Below, in pieces: positions 20,853-31,376 of a stretch of DNA of 64,000 nucleotides; position 1 is the stretch's first letter; every line of letters begins with the position of its first letter. The stretch lies in assembly GCF_963678635.1 (NCBI RefSeq), contig NC_087063.1, positions 65,400,471 through 65,464,470 of the forward strand, written 5' to 3'. Position numbers and translations under genes: made by a program. Source of the DNA: Symsagittifera roscoffensis. Taxonomy: Eukaryota; Xenacoelomorpha; Acoela; Convolutidae. The notes under the pieces were generated by a model that was not told the origin of the DNA, searched no databases, and saw only the letters and a list, made by a program, of their open reading frames with translations.

Positions 20853-21695
20853 CTAACGTTTCGATACCGCTATTGTTTCCAAATCATCCGCTGCGTTTTC
20901 AAAGACTTGCTCACTTGGTATGAGATAGCGATCACTATCAGGGTCCTGGTACATCTCCCTATCCAGATCACTTGCACGAGTTTCCACTAGTAGTGTGTGG
21001 ATCGCTAGTTCGGACAGTTCTGATCCCGAGCTCGAGTTCCTGTCTGAGTAGGTGTCAATTCCTGAGTTTCGGGAGTTGTCATCTGTTGAGGAGGTTGTGA
21101 TGAAGTGTGCACCCTCCTCCAGATCATGTTTGTGCCTTCTTCGCATCCATCTGAGCTCCCCGGACAAAACTTTGTTCCCCAGGTCCTGTTTTTCATCAGG
21201 AACTTCTTCATCCATCTCAGACTCCCCGGACAAACTTCCTTGTCCCGGGTGTTGTTCCTGTACTCGTAGGCTCCCCTCATTGTTCCTCTCCCCGGACAAA
21301 CAATCTTGCACCAGGTTCCGTTCTACCTTTACCCCTTCTTTATCCTGTTCCACAAAGGTAACAGTTTTCCTTCGCGTATTGCTCCCCTGTTCTTTCCGTC
21401 CGTACGAAGCACTGGTTAAAACCTCATGTGGTATTGAGGATACTAGTTGCTGAACTATTGTCCTACAATCCTTCTCGTTCTCCTCGTGTTGTCGTCTGGA
21501 CGGCACGATCTTCACCTTCTCCCTGACTGTTAGTGATGCCACCGCTGCTGTCCAATCGGGGTCAACTCTGGTCATCTCCTTTTCTAACAATCCACCCAGC
21601 ATCCGCATCACTTGCGGTGTGACCTGCACCGTTTTATCCAATAATGAGAGAGTGTTTATGTTCATGCGAGAGAGTTCTTGCTGGACCAGGTTTCA
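20853..21695 (-). pseudogene. Unusual linker between RNase H and integrase, with three LSGE motifs
   Basis: About 275 residues lie between the RNase H end and the integrase in the same frame, bounded by TGA near 21694 and TAA at 20853. The first half is helical (TPQVMRMLGGLLEKEM), followed by a basic-to-acidic region. Three spaced LSGE motifs (CLSGERNNEG, SLSGESEMDE, VLSGELRWMRR) correspond to CTCCCCGGACAAA-type sequences on the plus strand at about 21160, 21222 and 21288, roughly 63-66 bases apart. The C-terminal part is Ser/Asp-rich with SSGSELSELAIHTLLVE. I recognise no enzymatic domain. The length is much more than the short tether usual in Ty3/gypsy elements. Confidence 0.6.
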
Positions 21696-22376
21696 GCGCA
21701 GCAACAGATCCAAGGGGACCGGGTCCTCCTTGGATAGAATCTTCATCTCGGCTGCTTTCTCTACAAGTAACTCAGGGTGTCCCGGAATTGGATGTCCAGA
21801 CTTGTCCGACCATCTCGTTAAGGGAAGCGCTTCATAAGTTTCTTTGTCCAGAAACGAGAATCTCTCCTTTATTTCTGCCTGATTGGCTTGCTTCTGCTCC
21901 AACCTTTCATAGAACTCAGTTTTCTCGCTGAGGCTGTCACCATTCTGGTGTTTATCACGCATCCTGTGCTCGATTATCATGTGGTAGCCATCCAATCTTA
22001 CTATCCATCTACCAATATAACTCTGATCCATCGAATAGGCCTTCAACTAGGATAACGCTCTGTTGTCTACGCGTAACTTAAAGGGAGCGCTCCCCAAGAA
22101 TGCGCGGTATTTTTCCACAATTGTGACTACTGCAAACATTTCTGCTTTTGGTGCCCCATATTTCATCTCAGTGTCACTCAAGACCTTGCTGCCGTATGCA
22201 ATGGGACGGAGAACCGTTCTTTCATTCCATTCTTGCTCCTGATGCAATATTCCTGAGATGGCTACTACCGATGCGTCTGTATCAAGAACATACATGCCCT
22301 TTTCTGTAGGCATGCCTAGCACTGGCGCTTCGCACAGTTCCCGCTTTATGTTCTCCAATGGCAATTTGTGCTTCAT
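21693..22376 (-). pseudogene. Retroelement RNase H
   Basis: The stretch from 22376 encodes MYVLDTDASVVAISGILHQ (first catalytic Asp), KVLSDTEMKYGAPKAEMFA (catalytic Glu) and LRVDNRALS (second Asp). A TAG at 22049-22047 takes the place of a Trp-type codon. The frame then continues with YIGRWIVRLDGYHMIIEHR and KHQNGDSLSEKTEF to a TGA at about 21695. This is the gypsy-type RNase H that degrades the RNA strand during reverse transcription. The stop is in frame, so a single base change separates the two halves. Confidence 0.85.
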
Positions 22377-23111
22377 CGTTCCTTTCGAACTTTTTCCCTT
22401 TGTTGCGCATCAGCTTCTGCATCGGATACACCTTGTCCGCATATCCTTTTATGAACTCCCGGTAGTAGTTGGCAAACCCTAGGAAGCTCAGGAGCTGTGG
22501 GTCTGTTCTGGGAGCCTTTCATGTCAACACTGCTTCTACTGCTTCCGGGTCCGGCCTCACACCATGCCTGTCCACCATTCTTCCCAGGTACTTGTTTGAA
22601 TCCCTAAGGATTTCACATTTCGATGGTTTGCTTTTCAAGCCTGCTCTTTTCATGCATCCAGGGTCGGTGTTGCTATGACTACATCATCCACGTAACATAT
22701 CACGAGATTCCCGTACTTCTTGGTCACTCTGGTCAAAGCCTGAGCCATCAGTCTTTGAAAAGTGGCCGTTGCCTTGCAGGAGCCGAAGGGCATCCTCTTC
22801 CACTGGTACAACCCTAATTCGCACGCGAATCCGGTTTTCTCTCTATCCTTCTTCTGTAGAGGGACCTGCCAGAAGGCAGAACCCAAGTCCAATGTGGTGA
22901 AGAACTTGGCATCACCAAGTTTGGAGAGGCTCTCGTCTATCCGCGGTCTCGGGTACGCATCTTTTATCGTCACCGCGTTCAAGTAACGAAAGTCGCAACA
23001 AAATCTAAGCTGCCCCCTTTCTTTTTCGCCATCACTACCCCGCAAGCCCATGGCGATTTCGAGGGTTCTATCATGTCGCGTTCGAGCAACATTTCTGTTT
23101 CCGCTCGGCAC
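22377..23111 (-). pseudogene. Reverse transcriptase (fingers/palm, broken thumb)
   Basis: The frame 23111-22650 encodes QLRFCCDFRYLNAVTIKD, TTLDLGSAFWQVPLQ, LYQWKRMPFGS and VICYVDDVVIATPTLD; the YVDD catalytic box lies at about 22680-22695. The fingers begin in the overlapping upstream frame (MTPHKSEACRAETEMLLE), joined by a frameshift at about 23020 inside KKKGG. From 22650 to 22377 the thumb and connection region is recognisable only in broken pieces, such as FLGFANYYREF and KGYADKVYPMQK near 22425-22500. The enzyme would copy the element RNA into DNA; this copy cannot. Confidence 0.9.
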
Positions 23112-25005
23112 GCTTCCGACTTGTGTGGCGTCATTCGCCTTGCGCCTTCTCTATGGGGAACGGCGCCTTCCTCGAGTTCGATTTCGTGTTCGACGAAATT
23201 ACAGCAACCGATACCCGCCTTATGTTTTGAAAATACATCTGCGTTCCGATTCAAGACGTTCCGCAATTTTTCGAAATCTCCCTCACCTATTTTCCCTTCT
23301 AAATGTTCTATCTCTGGAAAAACCGGTTTGTCAGATTCTAGTTCATATGACGAGGGGTGTTCCGGAAAATTCGAGCAGCTCGATAAGCCGTCGTCCGTTT
23401 CGGATTTCATTGAAAACAATTTATGAATAGATTTTAATTCATTAATGCTCTTTAAAATTTTATCTTTATTGGCATCATGAGGACAGTCTTTCACACTGTG
23501 TTTCTTCAAGTTTTGTGTCTCCTCATAGTCGGTCCTCATCGGCAAATCGTAACCAAGCTTCTTTCCACGCTGGATTGAAACCGTGGTGTCCAGTGTGTTC
23601 AATAACACACTGACACACAGTCCGTTTCGCGTTACCGAGAAGCTCCGGCCCAAAATCACCGAACTCTGACTATTTGGATTCGGTACTAAGCAAACCTGTT
23701 TACTCTCACTTAACGAATTCAAATTTCTCATTCTAAAAATTGCCACCACAGCTTGTCCTGGCTGTAGTTTTACTTTTCTATCTGAAAAAATTGGTACCTT
23801 GTTATCGTCTGTTATTATCCTATTAATTGGTCTCTTAACATACTTCCGGTCCGGGTTTCTAATCCGTATCAGACCGTTTTTCAAGTCAATCATAACGTCA
23901 AAATTCCTGACAAAATCTCTGCCCAAGATGAATTGGTCGGCGTCGTCCAAATTCTCTACCACCAGGAAGCTCATCCAAAGATCCCGTCCTCCCATGTGGA
24001 GAACCGTTATTGGTGTTCTTCCGGCTACGTAGATCGCTCCTCGATTGGCGGCGGCCAGTCGGAGATTCGTTGGAATCAGATCTTCCCTCGTGAAGCCCAT
24101 TCTTTCCAAGTTTTTATCGGCATCACACTCACTACCGCTCCTGTGTCCAGAAGCCCTGTGACTCCGATTTTCTTTCCGTTGGTGTCGAGCAGATGTGCTG
24201 TCACATCTGCTTCATACCCAATGTGCACTGCATCTTGTTCCATCATAGCGTCACGGCCTATCTTGCGGACTTTGAGTTCCTATTCACCCAAATAGATCTG
24301 CCCTATTTGGTCACTATCTGTTGTTACATAAGTCCTAGTGTAGATACTGATTCCATCAACGTTCAGCATCACTTGATACGGCCCATAGACTTCCACGTAG
24401 CGTTCATGAAGTTTCTTTATGCGAGGGCCACCCGTTGTTAGTAGTGCTCGCACAGCTCTCGACTCAGTGCGTGGCTCAACCTGCCTCAGATAATCTGCAT
24501 ATGTGTCCAAATGCATCAAAGTGAACTCGGATGGTTCACTCAGTGTTCTGATTACCTGGTGTCCAGCCACCGAGATTATCGACTGTATCTTGCTTCCTTG
24601 CGGCATCATGCCGAACCTCTGACCGGAGATCACATTAAGTTTCATGCTCAAACTGCTTGTTGCTTTAGTCTCTTCGACCTCCGTTGCTTCGAAGGTATTC
24701 AGTTGCTCCTGTAGTTTCTCACATTCCAGTTCGAGTTTCAGTTTCCGTTCGATCTCTTTTGTCACCAGTTCCTGCTGCACTCTATTCGGAGCATTCCTCG
24801 CGGTTGCCTTATAATCAATCTTGAAGTCATCGGCCGCAGTCACTGTTTCCGGTTCACATGTCTCTTTAGTTACCGCTTGCATTTTCTTCGTCGTCAGCTC
24901 TTGCGGTTTGTCTTTTCTGCGCGCCTCCGCTTCACTCAACAGGCGAGCCTTGCTGGCTTTCACTCCTGATAATCTGCCTTGGATGCTTGATGTCTGCCAC
25001 TGCAT
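22979..25005 (-). pseudogene. Pre-protease region and retroviral-type aspartic protease, continuing to the RT fingers
   Basis: From 25005 the frame encodes a helical, Lys/Glu-rich region (RKLKLELECEKLQEQLNTF) and an unrecognised domain ending QIGQIYLGE, then TAG at 24282-24280. In the same frame the protease follows: DAVHIGYEADVTAHLLD and VTGLLDTGAVVSVMPIKTW, with the catalytic DTG at about 24140-24150. One base is missing near 24095 (TGGAAAG), and the frame starting near 24109 carries on. It contains FILGRDFVRNFDVMIDL, the second conserved protease block, then a long spacer with EGKIGEGDFEKL and FVEHEIELEEGAVPHREGARR leading into RT. Confidence 0.85.
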
Positions 25006-25936
25006 CCCAGAATTGCGGACAATCTGATTTAAAATGACCTTCCAAGTTGCAAAAGAAACACCTCGGGCCGAATTTTGTAATTACTCCTCTCATGAAATCC
25101 TCATGGTCAACGTCTGACGCATCTTCGTCCTCGAGGCTAAAGCCTATTGCTTTCATGCCTTGTTTGTAAGTTGGGCATGCTGACACATGATGGTCCGTTG
25201 AGCTGCAATTGACACAAGAGCGTCTCTTGTCCATATCATCCCTCGGTTTGTACCAGTTGTTCCCTTGGTTTGCTGGTCCGTTGTTAAAATTGCCATAATT
25301 GTTCTTATAATATTCAGATCTCGAAGGAGGTTTCAACAAAAAATATTCTTTTGACTTGAGCCTCAACTCCTCTGGTGTTGGCGCATTGGTTGATAGTGGT
25401 GTGTAATGCGTCGCTAGCATTGTCCGAAGTTCAACATTCTTCACACCATCGATGAATTTAGAGGCTACCGCCAGGTTCATCCTTCTGTTTAACTCATCCG
25501 GTTGGCTGCGCCTTTTCAGCATTTCCAAGTCATCTAGAAACTTGTCTATCGTTTCATCTTGTCGTTGCCTCCGTTTCTCGAAGCGCATCATTGATTGGTG
25601 CCCCTGCACCCCTGATCCAAAACGGTTTAACAAAATTTCGAGGATCTTCTCGGCTGTGTCACGCTGATATTGCTTCTTGGTCATGACACAGTTCAGGGCT
25701 GTCCCTTCCAAGTTACTGGTGAGAGCACTGCAGTCTTGTCTTTTCGACAAGTCCTCTTCCTCGAAATGCAGTTTCATTACCTCTATCCAGGTATCAATAC
25801 AGTCATCAGATTCGTCTTTGTAGCATCTTGGTTTCTTAAAGATTCTGCTGGACTTCTCACTGCGTTCATTGGTTCTGGATAACCTTGTAAGTAATGTCTC
25901 CAAAGACCTGTTTAGGGGTTCAAAGGCTGTGGCCAT
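24932..25936 (-). pseudogene. Gag capsid-nucleocapsid with two CCHC zinc knuckles
   Basis: The frame opens at ATG 25936-25934 and is intact for 334 residues. The region DDCIDTWIEVMKLHFEEE followed by LTSNLEGTALNCVM resembles the capsid fold of Ty3/gypsy Gag. Near the C-terminus are CVNCSSTDHHVSAC and CFFCNLEGHFKSDC, two C-x2-C-x4-H-x4-C knuckles that bind the element RNA. It overlaps the upstream ORF by 17 bases and the downstream pol frame by about 74 bases. The pol frame is in the +1 register relative to gag, so either a programmed shift or a decay indel joins them. This is the best-preserved ORF in the element. Confidence 0.85.
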
Positions 25937-26891
25937 TGCCGTAGCATCTCTCGAGTGCCCCGCCTGGGTGTCTTGTTAAGGGCTCTGTATTCGGTGCATC
26001 CCTGCAATCTGAATCGCCGTGAGTGTTTCCCCCTTGGCCCACATGACTCCTCCCTGGGCTCGCATGTCTCCTGTTACCGGAATCACCTCTCGCAGTCGCT
26101 TGTGTGCCTTGCGTTGGTCGTTCGTTAGAGGCCTGTCTATTCCCCGTTGAACTTGCTCTACTGTTTGGGCCCCATGTTCTATTATCCCCTGTGGCATAGC
26201 CTGATGAACTGCCCCTACCTCTAGTGGATCCGTTTGTCCTCCTCCTTTGATGGTCATTGAAGTTCACCTTCAGCTCCCTGCTGGGACCTCCCGAGTCCTG
26301 TTCCCCTTCTTTTGGTCCACTCTTGCTGCCTAGTAGCCCGTCTAACCTATCCTTGATAGCCTGAGTTCGCCTCTCCATCATCACATCTATCTTTGTGTCA
26401 AAAGTTCCAAGAGACTGCTCTTGCTGAATTCTTAACTTCTCCATGTCGTCTCTTAAGCGTAACTCTCTCTATTCCGCTTCTCGTGTCATTTGCGACAAGT
26501 TCTTGGCTATGTGTTCATCCGTTCTTTCCTTCAAGCGATTTTCGCTTCTACTAACTTCTTGTCTATTGCGGTTTTTTTCTTCCCGTATACATTCTATTTC
26601 AATGTGAACTGCTCTTTCTAGTTCACTAATTCTTATAGACATCTGTTCATTTTGTTCTCCTATACTGCCCACTATGTTGTTCAAGGCTTCTTCTAATGCT
26701 GCCCCGTTATCCACGAGTGGCGTCACTAGTGGCAGTGTCACCCTGTCGGTCCCAGGTAGCTTCGTGCTGGTCGAGATTCGGGCTTTGACTCTCTGTCTCG
26801 ACGTCTTTTCATTATCCACTTCAGGATCCGCCAATGAGTTGCCTAGCCCTTTGTCTCTACTCTCCCCATTTCGCGTCTCTGAACTTGTCAT
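25920..26891 (-). pseudogene. Second gag-region ORF: coiled coil plus low-complexity Arg/Gly region
   Basis: ATG 26891-26889 overlaps the stop of the preceding ORF as ATGA. Residues about 65-140 form a coiled coil (IGEQNEQMSIRISELERAV, then RQEVSRSENRLKERTDEH). A TAG at 26471-26469 interrupts it, but the same frame resumes at once (RELRLRDDMEKLRIQQEQS) and runs to 25920. The latter half is rich in Arg, Gly, Ser, Asn and Thr (GSTRGRGSSSGYATGD), suggesting RNA binding. It probably assembles with or belongs to Gag. The function is inferred only from position and composition. Confidence 0.55.
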
Positions 26892-27379
26892 AATCGCAAA
26901 GCCCCACGACTGGCCTGAGTCGAACTATTGAGGCTGACTTGAGACCCCAAGTCCACTTGCTCTTCTTCGTCCTCTTCCTCCTCCTGGGATTCACCTTCAT
27001 TTCCTGTACCCACTCCCATGGTAAATGGAAAAATGTTTCCGAAAGTGTTCTTCAATCTTTCTGAAAACGATGAGGACGTTGCCTGTTTCTTCGTCACGCC
27101 TGCCATCATGGTGTTGTCTGTGGGAGATCTTCTAGATGCCACAATTTCAGTAGAGTTGTCGGACAGTTCCGACATCTCCTCTCGGTCCAGTGTCCCGGTA
27201 GAAGTGGCAAAATCTTGGCCTTGTTCTACCGGAGTAGATTCACTCACCAGCCTCCTGTTTCCTCTCCCCTCCGGTTCATGTATTTCCCGGTTCTCATTCA
27301 TGGCCTGGTCCGGATGGACCTCTACTTCTAGCATAGCTTTTCGCTCTTCTGAGGACTTCTGACTCCTAGTTTCAACCAT
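26888..27379 (-). pseudogene. First gag-region ORF, acidic and Ser-rich
   Basis: The 163-residue frame begins MVETRSQKSSEERKAML. It has a low-complexity Ser/Thr/Glu middle, a short hydrophobic patch (FGNIFPFTMGVGTG) and a run of acidic residues (SQEEEEDEEEQ) before its end at the ATGA overlap with the next ORF. I do not recognise a domain. An alternative upstream frame (27615-27328), basic and containing KRSNSSRKFIPKKQRKTMT, overlaps its start and might be the true N-terminus joined by a frameshift. Confidence 0.45.
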
Positions 27380-27615
27380 TCTGCCTGAAACCGTCTCCCT
27401 TTGTCGGTCCGGGCTCGTTTGATCCGATCCACAAAAGGGTCGGTCATTGTTTTTCTTTGCTTTTTAGGTATGAATTTCCTAGAGCTATTACTTCGTTTAG
27501 GTATCCTTGACTTGTCTAGACTCATTCTCAATTTGTCACTTCTTAATGCCTTTACACTCAATTCGATTGCTAGTGACCTTATAGTTTGACTATCAATAAT
27601 AATGACAAAACACAA

Positions 27616-28281
27616 TTAATTTCACAAGATTCTATTAAATAGTGACTACGAATCCCTGTATATTATCAGAGTACAGCTTGTTTATAATTTATTCACACTA
27701 ACCGATTATCGGTCGTAAGATTTGAGAACTAGCACAATATGATGTAATCAGTCAATTTAAAAGATAGTGTACTCGCTACCCAATCAAGCACAAATTATGT
27801 TGATTTAAAATCAAAGAATAACAGAATAAGAATATATCTATAAAAAACGTATGTGGATTGTACTTTTAGTCGGTCGCAGTACAATAGTCGAACCTGTATT
27901 TCAAAGAAAAACCTTTCCCTGTTTGGTGCTGCACCAAACAGACAAAACTTTGAAGGCAGTAATTTTCTCAAGTGGGCGTCCATTGCACCCACCGAGTACT
28001 GTGTTACCTATCTGCCTTCGGACTGCCCGAGCTAGACCTACTAAAATCCTCAGGGCAGTCACTTTTCACAAAAACGTATTATGTTACAATCCACACCAAT
28101 GAATCACGCTCTTTTTAGTTTAGACTTAATGTCGCGAATATCCGAGTTCGGACCTGTTTTGTTTTGGTCTGGTCTTTATTGAAAGGCAAGTTACCAGTGC
28201 AGTCCTAGCTTGTCTCTTAATAACCTAATAGCTCTCACTATAACCTTTTCTACTGTTTTCCTAAGTCCTTTAATAAAACAA
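27616..28281. other. Untranslated/5' region of the retroelement (no LTR proven)
   Basis: No gene is supported. A near-perfect palindrome, TTTGGTGCTGCACCAAA, lies at about 27938-27954. A primer-binding site and LTR should lie here if the element is complete, but no matching LTR was found on the other side, and I could not recognise a TGG-initiated primer site with confidence. Confidence 0.4.
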
Positions 28282-28390
28282 TACCCCTCCGGGTTGACAA
28301 AAATAGGACCCTTCCGGATTGGCAAAATTGAGACCCTCCGGATTGGGACCCCTCTGAGTTAGCAAATGTAAGACCCCTCCGAATTCTTGA
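28282..28390. repeat. Cluster of GACCCYTCCGRATT-type motifs
   Basis: At least four variants occur within about 100 bases: GACCCTTCCGGATT at 28307, GACCCTCCGGATT at 28332, GACCCCTCTGAGTT at 28347 and GACCCCTCCGAATT at 28372. Related motifs recur at 29115-29170, at 29847-29900 and at about 30905 in every unit of the downstream array. Confidence 0.75.
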
Positions 28391-29213
28391 ATCCGGAGTA
28401 ATAAGACCTTTATCTTCCTCCCGGAAGGCTGTCTTCCACCCTTCACCGTTGTTCGCAACGGCTTTGCAACTACTGTAGCGACACAATAGTTGCAACTCGG
28501 AGCGTTCTCTGTTACTTCTATTTTTCTCTGATTCCGATCCTCAGTTTTTTCGTTGTTATCGTCGTCGCAACTAATGTTGTTGTTGCATTTTGATTTTAGT
28601 TAGTGGCTTTAGAGACACTTTCAATTTATTTAGAAAGGCTTGACTAAAGACATCTATGTAACATTCGCCCGGAAGGTACATATCGACGGAAAATAAAGCT
28701 AGATTCTAAGACGACTGGCCAACGTCTAAACAGAGCTCTACATGCTTTTCACCGTCTCTACTAAGCCAGTTCTTTTGGTGGTCTTTCTAACATCGGGTCG
28801 ACAAAAACGTTACTGTTCTCCGGCTTCGACCAGAACGCTCAAATTAACTTAATTACATGCAGAAATAGTGAGCTCATGGCTGGGTCTCAGTATCTCCAGA
28901 CCACGAGGTCACTCCTAAAATCAGGGCTACTACTATTTATTGAATTATTACTGTTTCTGTTCAGTAGATAAAAATCATCATCTCCATCGAAGATGGATCA
29001 ACCCTTTCCCCCAACTCCTAGCTTCTCATCCTAGCAAAATGAATTCAGTTGTTAATTAAATTCAATTCAGGACATAATAGGGAAGCTAAAAGTTTATATA
29101 AAAGGCTAAGAGTTTCAGTCCCGAGACCCCTCCGAACTTGAAAAAATTTGGACCCTCCGGATTGGGACCCACCAAATCAAACACGTTAAGTTCGATTTCT
29201 CTGCAACCCGGAA
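28380..29213. repeat. Older, circularly permuted copy of the CCT1 upstream region
   Basis: Bases about 28380-28610 match 30915-31145 (TTCTTGAATCCGG, then TGTCTTCCACCCTTCACCGT). Bases about 28645-29110 match 30445-30905 (ACATCTATGTAACATTC, then GACGACTGGCCAACGTCTAA). In the flank the second block follows the first; in the array unit the order is reversed. This is what remains when an older tandem duplication of the region is cut. Divergence here is clearly higher than among the five array units. Confidence 0.8.
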
Positions 29214-30354
29214 GGCTTTCGGGAAGCGGGTTTTAAAACTTCTAGATTCACTAGTGGACAATGTCCGAACAACAATTTAATCCGTCCTTACTCAAAAATT
29301 TCAAAAAATTTTCTGAATTTATTGTGTTCCGTTTTCTCAAAAATCACGAAAATTCGGTTTTTGGTTCCAAAATAGTTCCAACCACTTCCGAACTAAACTT
29401 AACCGGTTCTATCTATTATAGTAGTGCAGTTACGATGTAACACACTAATTTAGCGCTTTTTTCCGTTTCAAGTAATATTGATATCTCAAAAATCGCGATT
29501 TGTGGGGGAATCAAAATTTCGCTATTTTGACCCTAAAAACCGGTCTGCTTTCTGTGTTTTTCACTAAAAAACGATATAGGAGTATTAATATAGGCTATAT
29601 AAGTAAACATAATAGTAATACTAAACCCCTCTGGGTTTGTTTAATATCCGAATTAAGGTGCTTAACTCGGATATTCGCAGTTCGGTGAAGGGTCACTACA
29701 GTGCAGCACTGTCGAGCACCCCACAGATTACTATCTTAATTTTTGTACCAAAAGGGATACAAAACTTGTTAACGATACCCAACAGTCGATTGTTGTTGTC
29801 GTTGAGCCCCTTCTTGTTGCTCCTTGTACTGCTTGCCGGATCAGTCATCTCCCAAGACCCTTCCGAATTGAGCGCAAATCAGCTGACCCTTCCGGATTGA
29901 GCGCAATTTATCATTAACGTGCTTAAATGCTCAAATACTCCTACAGTACAAGCCTCACAACCGGGCCACAAAATTGATCGTAACAATCCTGACTGATATA
30001 AATGCCTGTAAAAACAATATATCTATCAACAACAAACGGGGGGGTCGCATCACATCTTGTCTGGGGTGATGATTTCTACTGATTTTTTACTTTTTTTTTT
30101 ACTGTTTTTAGTTTTTTCGGTTATTTTTTATGTTTTTTGTTTTTCTTGGGTACTATACTACTTTTTGTTTGGTTTTATATATATCTTTAAGTGTTTTCGG
30201 TCACAAACCTCTCAGGGAACGAGGGGATGACCGATCCCCCCACCCTTCCTGGTTCGTGAATTTTCGGTCTTAACTAGGTTAAAAAGCTATTCACGGTAAT
30301 CCGGAATGCTTCCGCGTTCCGAACTACCCTTCCGCCCCGGCGGTTTTGGCCTAT

Positions 30355-30410
30355 TAAGAACGTTAATGTGAGCATCCGCTCGGCGCGGAGTGCTCGTTAA
30401 CGGTTCTGCC
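30355..30410. other. Hairpin-forming sequence upstream of CCT1 (repeated in each unit)
   Basis: GAGCATCCGC at about 30370 pairs with GCGGAGTGCTC at about 30386 with one bulged base and a 5-base loop. The flanking AACGTTAAT and GTTAACGGTT can extend the stem. This is a GC-rich patch in an AT-rich region. It recurs in all five units about 1 kb upstream of the CCT1 start. Confidence 0.4.
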
Positions 30411-31361
30411 GGTCATGATGTTAAAAAAGAATAGCACCCAGGAGCGCCATAAAAACATCTATGTAACATTCTCCCGGAAGATACATATGGACGGAAAATA
30501 AAGCTAGGTTTTAAGACGACTGGCCAACGTCTAAACAGAGCTCTACATGCTTTCTGTGGTCTTTCTAACATCGGGTCGAAAAAAAAAACGTTACTACTCT
30601 CCGGCTTCGACCAGAACGCTCAAATTAACTTAATTACATTGAGAAAAAGTGAGCTCATGGCTGGGTCTCAGTATCCCCAGACCACGAGGTCACTCCTAAA
30701 ATCAGGGCTACAACTAATTATTGAATTATTTTTGTTTGTGTTCAGTAGATAAAAATCATCATCTCCATCGAAGATGGATCAACCCTTTCCCCCAACTCCT
30801 AGCTTCTCATCCTAGCAAAATGAATTCAGATATTAATTAATTTCAATTCAGGACATAATAGGGAAGCTAAAAGTTTGTATAAAATGCTCAGAGTTTTAGT
30901 CCCGAGACCCCTCCGGATTCTTGAATCCGGGGAAATAAGACCTTTATCTTCCTCCCAGAAGGCTGTCTTCCACCCTTCACCGTTGTTCGCAACAGCCTTG
31001 CAACTATTTTAGCGACACAATAGTTGCAACTCGGAGCGGTCTCTGTTACTTCTGTTTTTCTCTGATTCCGATCCCCAGTCTTTTTGTTGTTATCGTCGCA
31101 ACCACTGCTGTTGTTGTTGTTTATTTCAGTTTCTTCTCTAAAATGGCCGTTTCTGACGTTTCTTAGAATTGTTGCGTCATCAATTCGAATTTTAAAAATT
31201 TACGAATTTCCGAATCCTTCAGCCTTTACGATTTGTCCAATCGTTCGAATAACGCTCTTATTCCTTCAAAACCGCCAATTCGGAAGGTTCGCTACTAAAA
31301 ACTCGAAATTGCTGCGTCTGCATTTTGGTCCATTCTGATCGAATGTCACAACGTTGCTACC

Positions 31362-31369
31362 TTTTTCAG
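31362..31369 (+). promoter_or_regulatory. Splice-acceptor-like site just upstream of the CCT1 start
   Basis: CTTTTTCAG ends at 31369, 7 bases before the CCT1 ATG at 31377. Such a short leader is typical either of a spliced-leader acceptor or of a 5'UTR intron end. The same sequence occurs 8 bases before each CCT1 ATG in all five units. Confidence 0.5.
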
Positions 31370-31376
31370 TGAACGA

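Larger units (their letters stand above)
16039..27615 (-). mobile_element. Ty3/gypsy-type retroelement with extra domains, degenerate
   Basis: The minus-strand order is coiled-coil gag ORFs, capsid/zinc-knuckle gag, aspartic protease, reverse transcriptase, RNase H, linker, integrase, acidic tail, macro-like domain and an SGNH-like ORF. RT before RNase H before integrase is the Ty3/gypsy order. GC content is visibly higher than in the flanks on both sides. In-frame stops lie at about 26470, 24281, 22048, 21694, 20854, 18663 and 17648. Frameshifts lie near 25930, 24090, 23020, 22650-22376 and 19650-19420, with more inside the SGNH ORF. I could not find paired LTRs, so the ends are those of recognisable coding sequence. 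Inclusion of the SGNH ORF in the same element is inferred from strand, adjacency and similar composition. Confidence 0.8.

Noticed and set aside
27938-27954. Palindrome TTTGGTGCTGCACCAAA as a primer-binding site
   Set aside because: It does not clearly match a tRNA 3' end and is not placed next to a proven LTR.
16039-28250. A pair of LTRs flanking the retroelement
   Set aside because: Comparison by eye of 15611-16038 and 17695-18109 with 27616-28250 showed no convincing shared segment, so no LTR is claimed.
29637-29900. 87-codon frame with a hydrophobic stretch, a possible small secreted protein
   Set aside because: It lies in non-coding upstream sequence, contains GACCCTTCCG repeat motifs in its end and has no supporting signal. 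It recurs only because the unit is repeated.
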